Part shown: piece by piece, positions 19,777 through 28,513 of the stretch
Position numbering within the stretch: the first letter of the stretch is position 1
Layout: each line of letters opens with the position of its first letter
Source: a bacterium
Lineage (GTDB): Bacteria > Bacillota > Limnochordia > DTU080 > RSA5
NCBI GenBank assembly: GCA_002919195.1
Contig: PKEU01000025.1
Location: 1 to 36,717, forward strand
Direction of reading: 5' to 3'
DNA: 36,717 nucleotides
Notes under the pieces: model-generated
Told to the model about the DNA's origin: nothing
Database searches by the model: none
The model's input: only the letters and a program-made list of their open reading frames with translations
Translations under genes and position numbers: made by a program

Positions 19777-21359
19777 CTGCGATAATCGACCCAGGGCAAG
19801 AGGTTGTCCCGGGACTCGAGGGCGGCGAGGAAGTTGGCGTCCACCGATCGAAGCTCCAGTTGATCCGCCAAGAGAAAGAACCGGTGAAGGTGTTCTTTGG
19901 TGCGGCGGACGGCGTACTCGACGACGGTATTGGTCTTCATGATAAAAGCCCAATCGGAGCTTTGCGCGAGCATCAGCTCCCTTGCCGCCTGGTTGAGCGC
20001 CCGCTCTTCGATGGGCGTCGGACGCTCAAAGGCTTCGGCAAGCTCTTGCATGCGGCGGGACGCTTCGTGGAGGTGCCTGTAGATCCAGTCATTGGATCCG
20101 TTCAACCACACTTCAAAGTACCCCATGTATCCCCAGGTGGACGTGGCGACCTCGGCGACCTGGTGGGTGGGGTGCTCCTCCAGATACTTCTTGGGTGTGG
20201 TAAGGCGAAACTCGTGCTGGTTTCGGTGGACGTGGCGGATGACTTCGTCCAAAAACCACGGGCCTTCGAACCACCAGTGCCCGAAAAGCTCGGCGTCGTA
20301 CGGCGCGACGACGACCGGCTTTCGGTCCATGTGTTGCGCCAAGTAGCGGATCTGGTGAATCCGGTTGAAGACGAAGTTGCGCGCGTGTTCCCGGGCCCGC
20401 TCTTGAGCGAGGTCTGGGTCGTAGAACTCTTTGTGATGGGTTCGCCCGGTGATGCGGTGGTACTTGAAGCCGGTGTCGGTGCGCACGCCCCACGGCAAGT
20501 AAGGAGAAAGCTCCTCCCACGGAAGATCGTACCCGATATCCCGGTAAAACTCCCGGTAGACGGGATCGCCGGGATATCCTTCGGTCGCGCTCCACACTTG
20601 CTTCGAGGTCTCGACGTCTCGGCCAAAGACGGCGAGGCCTCGTGGCGTGTAGACCGGCGAATAGACCGCATAAAGAGGCCGTGGCCTCGCGTGCAAGACG
20701 CCATGGGTGTCGACGATGGTGTAGCGGATCCCTTCCTTCACCAAAAGGTGATCTAGGTTTGGCGAGTAGCCGCACTCGGGGAGCCAAAAGCCGCAAGGCG
20801 TTTCACGAAAGACTTGGCGATGATGCTCGACGCCGGCTCGGATCTGGGCTGCCGCAGCCGAGATGTGCGGCTCGGTGAGGGGAAGAAGAGCGTGGGTGGC
20901 CGCCGAGGCGATGAGCTCAAGGCCATGCGCCCGAAAGCGCGAAAAGGCGTTTAAGAGATCAGCGCGATACCTTTGGAGAAAGGCTTTCCGGGCATGGAGG
21001 AAACGATCCCGGTACATGCGGGCCAGTCGATGGACGTGGGGCTGATGTTGCGTCCGGCGCATCTCCCGGTGGGCCAAGGCGATGCTCCGTTCCAGGTGTT
21101 CGACGTAGCGCCTTTGGAGCAGGGGATCAGCCAGCATCGAGGCCAGCGGCGGGGTGATCGACATGGTGAGGTGAAAGGGAATGCCGTCTTCCACCCAGCC
21201 CTCCATGAGGTCGAGCAGCGGCAGGTAAGTGTCGGTGATGGCTTCGAAAAGCCACAGTTCCTCCAGGTGATGCCGGTTTTCAGGGTGGCGGACAAAGGGC
21301 AGATGGGCATGGAGGATGAGCGCAAGGTACCCCTTCTCTTCGCCGTGGGGACGGCTCAT
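19671..21359 (-). CDS. GH57 1,4-alpha-glucan branching-enzyme-like protein (DUF1957 type)
   Basis: MSRPHGEEKGYLALILHAHLPFVRHPE...GFWLPECGYSP (putative nucleophile Glu)...VVAPYDAELFGHWWFEGPWFLDEVIRH (putative acid Asp). RBS AAGGAGGA 7 nt before ATG at 21359. Confidence 0.93.
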   Translation of the reverse strand: MSRPHGEEKGYLALILHAHLPFVRHPENRHHLEELWLFEAITDTYLPLLDLMEGWVEDGIPFHLTMSITPPLASMLADPLLQRRYVEHLERSIALAHREMRRTQHQPHVHRLARMYRDRFLHARKAFLQRYRADLLNAFSRFRAHGLELIASAATHALLPLTEPHISAAAAQIRAGVEHHRQVFRETPCGFWLPECGYSPNLDHLLVKEGIRYTIVDTHGVLHARPRPLYAVYSPVYTPRGLAVFGRDVETSKQVWSATEGYPGDPVYREFYRDIGYDLPWEELSPYLPWGVRTDTGFKYHRITGRTHHKEFYDPDLAQERAREHARNFVFNRIHQIRYLAQHMDRKPVVVAPYDAELFGHWWFEGPWFLDEVIRHVHRNQHEFRLTTPKKYLEEHPTHQVAEVATSTWGYMGYFEVWLNGSNDWIYRHLHEASRRMQELAEAFERPTPIEERALNQAARELMLAQSSDWAFIMKTNTVVEYAVRRTKEHLHRFFLLADQLELRSVDANFLAALESRDNLLPWVDYRSYRSAPALPTSRGESAGAAGTRLPASTTLPAFSRT

Positions 21360-21396
21360 GGGCTTTCCTCCTTCGGGTCGTTTTGCAAGGGCCCGG

Positions 21397-22203
21397 TTAG
21401 CCAACCGGCGTCCACGGGCGGCGCTCGACGGCGATCAGCGAGCTCTCCCAGCCCTTCCCGGTGCCCTCGTCTTCGAGGCGGATCGCGAGCACCAGGTCAT
21501 CCCCCGCAAGCTGCGCCTCAATAGTAAAAGTGCCGTCGGGAGCCACCGGCACCAGCTTTCCCTGGGCGATGATCCGGCTCCCGGGCGACGCCTTTCCCCG
21601 CACGATCAACTGGGCGCTGAGCTCCGCCAGCAAAGGCGGGCGCCCGCCATCCTGCATAGGGGAACTACCGGCGCCTACAGTCAGCCATCGGGCTCGACCT
21701 GCTTTTTCAAACCCGGGCGAGAAGGGACCGCCGGGCACGGTGTGAAGCCAGTCAGAGAGCAGGCCTTGGCCGAGCCAAGGAGCCGCGCTTTCTTCCGAGG
21801 GGCCTTCGGGAGGCGTCAGGACCACATTGCTTTCGATCAGCGTCTCCCCTGCGCTGTTTTCCAAGCGGGCTACGTAACGGCGGCCCCCATGGGGCACCCG
21901 CAAATGGTACCTACCGACGTCTGAAACAGGATAACGCTCTCCCAGCGGGCGCCACGGCTCGTGAGGGGCCGCGGCTTCATATACGGCGAGCCAAAGGGTG
22001 TCCGGAGCGGGCGACAGCTCGGGAGTGAGCTCCCAGTAGGCAAAAAGGGAGAGGGGATCTTTGACCATCAATGTGAGGCAGGGCCGGCCGTACCTCTCGG
22101 GAAGCTCGGGGACCTTGTCGGCGCCCGGACGTGCCGGCAAAAGGCGCGCTGCGTCCTGTTGGTCGTTGAGCGGCTGGGACGGATCACCGCTTGGGTGTCG
22201 CAC
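21397..22203 (-). CDS. DUF4912-domain protein, predicted carbohydrate binding, with a C-terminal Ig-like segment
   Basis: LPERYGRPCLTLMVKDPLSLFAYWELTPE (DUF4912-like) and C-terminal VRGKASPGSRIIAQGKLVPVAPDGTFTIEAQLAGDDLVLAIRLEDEG (Ig-like pattern). GTG start at 22203 preceded by AAAGGAGT; the ORF-track start at 22407 would run into GH15. Confidence 0.8.
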   Translation of the reverse strand: MRHPSGDPSQPLNDQQDAARLLPARPGADKVPELPERYGRPCLTLMVKDPLSLFAYWELTPELSPAPDTLWLAVYEAAAPHEPWRPLGERYPVSDVGRYHLRVPHGGRRYVARLENSAGETLIESNVVLTPPEGPSEESAAPWLGQGLLSDWLHTVPGGPFSPGFEKAGRARWLTVGAGSSPMQDGGRPPLLAELSAQLIVRGKASPGSRIIAQGKLVPVAPDGTFTIEAQLAGDDLVLAIRLEDEGTGKGWESSLIAVERRPWTPVG

Positions 22204-22324
22204 GTGGATTACTCCTTTGACTGGCAAGTCGCGCTGCTGTGGTCCAGGGGACAGGGGTAGGTTGTCCTGCGCTGGGAGAGGATATTCCCGGGAGGCGCCC
22301 GCCGTGGCGCTTGAAGGATGCTCA

Positions 22325-24337
22325 ATGACGGAGGTAGGAGCGTTGCCTCGTGCGCTCGTTCTCGGGAATGGACGGTTGTTGGTCAACTTTGACGACAAAC
22401 TCAACATGCGGGACCTTTATTACCCCCGGGTGGGGATGAACAACCACATCCTCGGACACAGAAACAGCTTGGGCGTTTGGGTCGACGGCGAGTTTGATTG
22501 GATCGACTCGCCGAGCTGGCAGCGGCGGATCGGCTACGAAGACGACACCTTGATCGGGCATGCGACCGCTCACAATGAACGGCTCGGCATCGAGCTGGTC
22601 ATCCGGGACGCGGTGCACTACCGGGAAGACCTCTATCTCAAGGTGATTCGCGTCGCCAATCTCCGGCCCCACCACCGGGAAGTGCGGCTTTTCTTCACGC
22701 ACGACTTCTGCATTGACGAGTCGGATATCGGCGACACCACCTACTACGATCCCGGCGCCGACGCCATCATCCATTACAAGCGGGACAAGTGGTTTTTGAT
22801 GAGCGGTCTCGCCCAAGATCGAGGCATTTTTCAATACGCCAACGGGACCAAGCGGTTTGCGGGCGCCGAAGGGACATGGAGGGATGCCGAAGACGGTTGG
22901 CTGGAGGGAAACCCCATCGCCCAAGGCTCGGTTGATTCGTGCATCAGTTTTCAACTCGAGGTGGGGCCCCTGGGCGAGCGGGAGCTGGAGTACTGGATCG
23001 CTGCGGGGCGGGGCTTGGAGGATGTAAGGGCGCTTCACCGGCAGGTGCGTCGCAGCGGCGCCGGGTGGTTGCTCGAGGGCACGAAGGTGTATTGGCGTTC
23101 CTGGCTCGCCAAGAAGAGGTGGGACTTCAAAGACCTCAGCCCGCAGGCAGCAGAGCTGTTCAAGCGGAGCCTGCTGGTGATCCGCACACAGATCGATCGC
23201 GGCGGGGCGATCGTCGCCGCCAACGACTCCGACATCCTCCACTTCAATCGCGATCACTACAGCTATGTTTGGCCCAGAGACGGCGCCTTGGTCTCCTACG
23301 CGCTGGACCGAGCGGGCTATTCTGAGCTCACCCGGGAGTTTTACCACTTTTGCCGGAGGGGCATCTCCCAAGGGGGATACCTTCTCCACAAATACCACCC
23401 TGACGGATCAGTCGGTTCGAGCTGGCATCCTTGGCTTTCGGAGGACGGCCCCCAGCTTCCGATCCAAGAGGACGAGACCGCATTGGTCGTCTTTGCCCTC
23501 TGGCACTTTTACGAGCGCGAGCGCGACCTCGATTTCGTCCACTCGTTGTACGGCTCTCTCGTTAAGCCCGCCGCGGACTTTATGGTGAGCTACCGGGACC
23601 GGAAGACGGGGCTCCCTTTGGAAAGCTACGATCTTTGGGAGGAAAGGCGGGGCGTCTTTACCTTTACGGCCAGCGCCGTGTGGGCCGGGCTCAAGGCGGC
23701 GGCCCGCTTTGCCCGGCTCTTTGGCGAAACGGGCGATCAGGCCAAGTACGAGAGAGCGGCGCGGGAAGTGCGAGACGGGATTCTCCAGCACCTTTGGGTG
23801 GAGGACCTGCAGCGGTTCGCCCGGGGCCTGGCGTTTGTCGACGGCAAGATCGTCCTCGACACGACCTTGGAGAGCAGCCTCTACGGCCTTCATGCCTTCG
23901 GCGTCCTACCCGCGGATGACCCGCGCGTCAAGAGCACCATCTCGCAGATCGAAGAAGGGCTGACCGTCAAGACTTCGGTGGGCGGCGTCGCAAGATACGA
24001 GCGGGATTACTACTTCGCCTGGCGCCACCATGCCGACGTCCCGGGAAACCCCTGGTTTATCTGCACCCTGTGGCTTGCGGATTGGTACATCGCGATCGCG
24101 CGGACCAAGGCTGATCTCAAGCGCCCGAAGGAGATCATCGAGTGGTGCGCCAAGCGGGCGTTGCCATCCGGCCTCATGCCGGAGCAGCTTCATCCCGTCA
24201 CCGGGGAGCCGCTCTCGGTCGCCCCCTTGACCTGGTCGCACAGCACGTACATCTTGACGGTCCTCAAGTACTTGCAGGCCATGCGCGAGATCGAAGAGCG
24301 GGCTCGGATCGCGGAAGCGTGGCATGCTCGCTCGTAG
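22325..24337 (+). CDS. GH15 glucoamylase/glucanohydrolase-like protein
   Basis: LVLGNGRLLVNFDDKLNMRDLYYPRVGMNNH...HYSYVWPRDGALVSYALDRAGY...SYDLWEERRGVFTFTASAVWAGL...SGLMPEQLHPVTGEPLSVAPLTWSHSTYI. GAAGGA RBS before ATG 22325. Confidence 0.93.
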   Translation: MTEVGALPRALVLGNGRLLVNFDDKLNMRDLYYPRVGMNNHILGHRNSLGVWVDGEFDWIDSPSWQRRIGYEDDTLIGHATAHNERLGIELVIRDAVHYREDLYLKVIRVANLRPHHREVRLFFTHDFCIDESDIGDTTYYDPGADAIIHYKRDKWFLMSGLAQDRGIFQYANGTKRFAGAEGTWRDAEDGWLEGNPIAQGSVDSCISFQLEVGPLGERELEYWIAAGRGLEDVRALHRQVRRSGAGWLLEGTKVYWRSWLAKKRWDFKDLSPQAAELFKRSLLVIRTQIDRGGAIVAANDSDILHFNRDHYSYVWPRDGALVSYALDRAGYSELTREFYHFCRRGISQGGYLLHKYHPDGSVGSSWHPWLSEDGPQLPIQEDETALVVFALWHFYERERDLDFVHSLYGSLVKPAADFMVSYRDRKTGLPLESYDLWEERRGVFTFTASAVWAGLKAAARFARLFGETGDQAKYERAAREVRDGILQHLWVEDLQRFARGLAFVDGKIVLDTTLESSLYGLHAFGVLPADDPRVKSTISQIEEGLTVKTSVGGVARYERDYYFAWRHHADVPGNPWFICTLWLADWYIAIARTKADLKRPKEIIEWCAKRALPSGLMPEQLHPVTGEPLSVAPLTWSHSTYILTVLKYLQAMREIEERARIAEAWHARS

Positions 24338-24357
24338 GGAGGCTGGAGCGGGGCGGC

Positions 24358-25107
24358 ATGCAGATCGCGGGTTACACCATCGTGGCTGACTATCACACGC
24401 ACACCCGTCACAGCCACGGGCGGGGCAGCGTCGTGGATAACGTGGAGGCGGCGCACCGCCGGGGGCTTCACGCGGTCGCAATCACGGATCACGGCCCAGC
24501 CAGCCTGTTTCACATCGGTGTGCCATCGTTATCCGCCTTTGACGTGATTCGCCAAGAGGTAAACGCAGCGCGGAAAATGTATCCTGGTATTGAGGTGCTC
24601 CTCGGCGCCGAGGCCAACGTGATCTCCGAAGACGGCCAATTGGACATCCCGTTAGAGCTGCAGGAGAAGCTGGACATCGTCCTCGTGGGGCTCCACCCAT
24701 GGGTCCGTTGGAGGCCGGCGCTAAAAGGGGCTTCGCTGGTTGTGGGAAACTTCGTGGGCGCGTGGGCGGGCTGGGGCCGAAGGCACGTCCGCGAGCGAAA
24801 CACCTCCGCCATCGTCAACGCGGTCTTATACAACCGGGTGCACGCCGTCACCCATCCCGGCTACCGCTTACCCATCGACACCCGGGCCCTCGCGAGGGCA
24901 TGCGCGTTGACGGGCTGCGCGATGGAGATCAACGCCGGGCACGATCACACCAGTGTCGAATATCTTCAGGTTGCCCGGAGAGAGGGAGCGCGCTTTCTCC
25001 TGAGCAGCGACGCCCACACGCCGGGCCGGGTGGGCGAGGTGAGCAAAGCAGCTCTTCTTGCCCGAGCGGCAGGGCTGACGCGGCGGGAGATTGTCAACGT
25101 TCGCTGA
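24358..25107 (+). CDS. PHP-domain metal-dependent hydrolase
   Basis: VADYHTHTRHSHGRGSVVDNVEAAHRRGLHAVAITDHGPA...INAGHDHTSVEYLQVARREGARFLLSSDAHTPGRVGE. Confidence 0.92.
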   Translation: MQIAGYTIVADYHTHTRHSHGRGSVVDNVEAAHRRGLHAVAITDHGPASLFHIGVPSLSAFDVIRQEVNAARKMYPGIEVLLGAEANVISEDGQLDIPLELQEKLDIVLVGLHPWVRWRPALKGASLVVGNFVGAWAGWGRRHVRERNTSAIVNAVLYNRVHAVTHPGYRLPIDTRALARACALTGCAMEINAGHDHTSVEYLQVARREGARFLLSSDAHTPGRVGEVSKAALLARAAGLTRREIVNVR

Positions 25108-25174
25108 CTTGGGACGCCGGCGCGAGGGGATCAACCTCCAGCGCCGAAGTGAAGCTCAAAGGTTGTGAGAAGCC

Positions 25175-26068
25175 GTGAACTCCACCCAGCTGGTGATCAT
25201 CACGGGGCTTTCGGGGGCAGGCAAGACCGAAGCGATCCGCTGCTTTGAGGATCTGGGCTACTTTTGCGTCGATAACCTCCCCCCGGCGTTGATCCCCAAG
25301 TTTGCTGAGCTTTGCTCCCACTCCGAGGGAAAGGCGAGCAGGGCGGCGTTGGTCTCCGACGTTCGCGGGGGCAGGTTTTTCGACAGCATGCAAGATGCCC
25401 TGCTCGAGCTGGAAAGGCAAGGATACAGTTACGAGATCCTTTTTCTCGAGGCCTCCGACGCGACGCTGGTCCGCCGGTTCAAAGAAACCCGGCGCCGCCA
25501 TCCTCTCGCTCCCGACGGCGACCTGGTGGGCGCGATCGGCGAGGAGCGCCGGCGCCTCGAAGAGATCCGGGGCCGGGCCCACCGGATCATCGATACGTCC
25601 AACATGACGCCCCGAGAGCTGCGCCGGTTGATCGAGGGGGCGTACGCGGACGCGTCCGGCGCGTCGCTTGGGGTGACAATCGTCAGCTTCGGTTTCAAAT
25701 ACGGCCTTCCGCTCGATGCGGACATGCTCTTTGACGTCCGCTTCCTTCCCAATCCGCATTATGTCGATAAACTCCGCCACCTGACGGGGATGGATAGCGC
25801 CGTCGCGGAATACGTCTTTCGGTGGCCGGTGACGCAGCGTTATACAGAGAAGCTCTTTGACATGATCGGATTTCTTATGCCGCAGTTTGTGGCCGAAGGG
25901 AAGTCTCACCTCGTCATTGCGATCGGGTGTACCGGGGGCCAGCACCGGTCGGTGGCCATCGGCGAGAAACTCGGCGAGTATTTGCGCGAGCTGGGTTACC
26001 GGGTACGGGTGCACCACCGGGATATCCACCGCGTTGCCGACGAAAGCCCATCTCAAGCGATGACCTAA
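25175..26068 (+). CDS. rapZ: RNase adapter/nucleotide-binding protein RapZ (YvcJ)
   Basis: QLVIITGLSGAGKTEAIRCFEDLGYFCVDNLPPALIPKF...HLVIAIGCTGGQHRSVAIGEKLGEYLRELGYRVRVHHRDIHR. Confidence 0.96.
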   Translation: MNSTQLVIITGLSGAGKTEAIRCFEDLGYFCVDNLPPALIPKFAELCSHSEGKASRAALVSDVRGGRFFDSMQDALLELERQGYSYEILFLEASDATLVRRFKETRRRHPLAPDGDLVGAIGEERRRLEEIRGRAHRIIDTSNMTPRELRRLIEGAYADASGASLGVTIVSFGFKYGLPLDADMLFDVRFLPNPHYVDKLRHLTGMDSAVAEYVFRWPVTQRYTEKLFDMIGFLMPQFVAEGKSHLVIAIGCTGGQHRSVAIGEKLGEYLRELGYRVRVHHRDIHRVADESPSQAMT

Positions 26069-26102
26069 AGGAGTTTCGGAAAGCCTCGAGGAGGAGCGCG
26101 CG

Positions 26103-27446
26103 TTGCTGTCCAAGGTGAAGTGGTTTTACCCCGGCATGGGGGTGAAGCGCTGGTTGCTCCTGGTCGGCTTGGGTGTGATCGCCGTCGCCGTCGGGTGCAG
26201 CATCGCCTTTGGCGTCGAGATCTTTGCTGCGCTGCAGCAAGGAGTGATCCGCCCCCTCGCTCGAGCCTTTGGCACCCTGCCTCAAATCGCTTCGATGATC
26301 ATGGGCCTTGTCGTCTCCCTTTTGGGGGTGGCGCTGGTCGTCGTCGGCATCCGGCAGACCATTCGCTCCGTCGCCGCCATCTTTTTGCGGGAAAACGTCG
26401 ACCGCTTGCCCGACATCGTCTTTGAACAGCGCCAGCTCAAGCGGGGGCCCCGGATGGTGGTGTTGGGAGGAGGCACGGGGCTTTCCACTTTGCTCCGGGG
26501 ATTGAAAGATTACACCAGCAACATCACCGCGGTCGTCACGATGGCCGACGACGGGGGAAGCTCGGGTAGGCTTCGCAACGAGCTGGGCATCCCGCCGCCC
26601 GGCGACATCCGCAACACCTTGGTCGCTTTGGCCGATACCGAGCCCTTGATGGAGCGCCTTTTTCAGTACCGCTTTACCGACGGAGAAGGGCTCAAAGGGC
26701 ATAGCTTTGGCAATCTGTTTATCGCCGCGATGTGCGAAGTGACAGGCGATTTTGAAGCGGCGGTGAAGGAGTCCAGCAAAGTGCTGGCGGTGCGGGGCAA
26801 GGTCTTGCCGAGCACGTTGCAAGAGGTGGTGCTCAAGGCCGAGTTTGTCGACGGCTCCGAGGTGGTGGGCGAAAGCCACATCCCCTCCCGAGGGAAAAAG
26901 ATCAAACGGGTGATGCTGGATCCGCCGGACGCGGCGGCCTTGCCCGAGGCGGTGCAAGCCATCCGGGAAGCCCACGCCATCGTCTTGGGCCCTGGAAGCC
27001 TCTTTACCAGCATCATGCCCAATCTGCTCGTCCGGGAGATCGCCGATGCGATCAAAGCCTCAAGCGCTCCCAAAGTGTACATCTGCAACGTGATGACGCA
27101 GCCGGGCGAGACAGACGGCTTTAAGGCCTCCGACCATGTCAAAGCGATCATCGATCACGCAGGTGCCGGTCTGATTGACTTTGTCGTCGTCAACCAGGCG
27201 CAGGTTCCGCCGCAGATCCTCGAGCGGTACCGTAAAGAAGGGGCACACCCTGTCAGCGCCGACAGGGAGGCGCTGGAGGCCCTGGGCTTGACCGTGGTGG
27301 ACGGCGACCTCATCGACCGTTCTGATTTGGCCAGGCACGATCCGGCCAAGCTCGCTGCGGTGGTGATGGAGATCCTCAGCCGCGCACACCCGCTCTCTGC
27401 GGCCGGTGTGAGAAGCGCCAACGGCCAGGGCCGAGTCGCGAGGTGA
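26103..27446 (+). CDS. yvcK: YvcK/CofD-like (gluconeogenesis factor) with N-terminal transmembrane extension
   Basis: MVVLGGGTGLSTLLRGLKDYTSNITAVVTMADDGGSSGRLRNELGIPPPGDIRNTLVALAD preceded by ~115 residues with two hydrophobic helices (WLLLVGLGVIAVAVGCSIAFGV; IASMIMGLVVSLLGVALVVVGI). TTG start. Confidence 0.95.
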   Translation: MLSKVKWFYPGMGVKRWLLLVGLGVIAVAVGCSIAFGVEIFAALQQGVIRPLARAFGTLPQIASMIMGLVVSLLGVALVVVGIRQTIRSVAAIFLRENVDRLPDIVFEQRQLKRGPRMVVLGGGTGLSTLLRGLKDYTSNITAVVTMADDGGSSGRLRNELGIPPPGDIRNTLVALADTEPLMERLFQYRFTDGEGLKGHSFGNLFIAAMCEVTGDFEAAVKESSKVLAVRGKVLPSTLQEVVLKAEFVDGSEVVGESHIPSRGKKIKRVMLDPPDAAALPEAVQAIREAHAIVLGPGSLFTSIMPNLLVREIADAIKASSAPKVYICNVMTQPGETDGFKASDHVKAIIDHAGAGLIDFVVVNQAQVPPQILERYRKEGAHPVSADREALEALGLTVVDGDLIDRSDLARHDPAKLAAVVMEILSRAHPLSAAGVRSANGQGRVAR

Positions 27447-28408
27447 GCGCCGTGACCTTTTCCAGCGAAGTGAAAGCCGAGCTTTCCCGGGTGATGCCCC
27501 AAAAGAGCTGTTGTGCCGCTGCTGAGCTCGCGGCGGTCTTTCGCTCGGAAGGGATCGTCTTTTCGCAAGAGGAAAAGTCCGGGAGGATCGCAGTCGCTTT
27601 GGGCCATCCGGCTGTGGCTCGCAAAGTGTACCGGCTGCTGCGTGCCGCCGGGTGCCGCGTGACGCTCGCGATCGGCAAAGGCCGGCGGAGGCCACCAACC
27701 CGGGCCTTTCATGTGAACGTGACGGGCGGCACGGATCTCCTCTGGGAGAAGATCCGCGACGTCGTTCCCGGCGGGGTAGGCATTCCCGAGCAAGTTTGCT
27801 GCCAGCGAGCAAGTTTGAGAGGATTTTTTATCTCCCGGGGCTCCCTGGCATCCCCGGAAAAGGAGTATCACCTGGAAATCACCTTGGACCAGAAGGGCTC
27901 TGCCGAGTGGCTTTTGGCGTGTCTTGAGGCCCTGGGCCTCGAGGGGCGCCTCAGCCGGCGAAAGCGCGCGTACGTGGTGTACCTGAAAGAGAGCGAGCAG
28001 ATCGTCGAGGCGCTCAAGTTGATGGGGGCCTCCGCCGCCACCTTCGCTGTGGAAAACATCCGGATCGTCAAGGGGATGCGCAACCGGGTCAACCGGTTGG
28101 TCAACAGCGAGACGGCCAACGTGGACAAGACGGTCAACGCGGCGATCGCGCAGCTCGATGCGATCCGGCTGCTCCAAGAACGGGTGGGCCTTGACGCGCT
28201 GCCCGAGCACCTTGCGGTTTTAGCGCGGTTGCGTTTGCAGCACCCGTACGCCTCCTTGCGGGAGCTGGGTGAGATGATGCATCCCAAGGTGACCAAGTCG
28301 GGCGTCAACTACAGGATGAATCGCTTGCTCGAGTACGCGCGCAAACTTGTGGAGGCTGACGAGCAGGGACCCGGCTCGGCAAGAAGGAATATCCTGCCTA
28401 CGAGGTGA
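27443..28408 (+). CDS. whiA: WhiA, LAGLIDADG-like/HTH sporulation-division regulator family
   Basis: VTFSSEVKAELSRVMPQKSCCAAAELAAVFRSEG...NRVNRLVNSETANVDKTVNAAIAQLDAIRLLQE...YASLRELGEMMHPKVTKSGVNYRMNRLLEYA. Confidence 0.96.
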   Translation: MSAVTFSSEVKAELSRVMPQKSCCAAAELAAVFRSEGIVFSQEEKSGRIAVALGHPAVARKVYRLLRAAGCRVTLAIGKGRRRPPTRAFHVNVTGGTDLLWEKIRDVVPGGVGIPEQVCCQRASLRGFFISRGSLASPEKEYHLEITLDQKGSAEWLLACLEALGLEGRLSRRKRAYVVYLKESEQIVEALKLMGASAATFAVENIRIVKGMRNRVNRLVNSETANVDKTVNAAIAQLDAIRLLQERVGLDALPEHLAVLARLRLQHPYASLRELGEMMHPKVTKSGVNYRMNRLLEYARKLVEADEQGPGSARRNILPTR

Positions 28409-28445
28409 AATCCTTAGGGAACACCACAGGGTGGATTTCTTTTTT
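28408..28445 (+). terminator. Candidate intrinsic terminator after whiA
   Basis: AAATC 28408-28412 / GATTT 28434-28438 with inner CACC 28422-28425 / GGTG 28430-28433, then a T run 28440-28445. Outer stem interrupted by an internal loop. Confidence 0.5.
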
Positions 28446-28494
28446 GGTCCTGGAGGGACGAAGATCGATATAGCCGGGACATTATCCATCCCGT
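28444..28494 (+). promoter_or_regulatory. Candidate cggR promoter and CggR operator
   Basis: TTGGTC (28444-28449), 19 nt, TATAGC (28469-28474). GGGAC direct repeats at 28455-28459 and 28476-28480, 21 nt apart. Confidence 0.5.
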
Positions 28495-28513
28495 GGCCTG
28501 CCTAGGGGGAATC

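Noticed and set aside
22061-22324. 88-residue N-terminal extension of the GH15 ORF in the track
   Set aside because: Overlaps the 5' part of the DUF4912 gene and has no domain match; ATG 22325 has a proper RBS (GAAGGA).
22204-22407. 68-residue N-terminal extension of the DUF4912 ORF in the track
   Set aside because: Would overlap the GH15 coding start; GTG at 22203 has a better RBS (AAAGGAGT).
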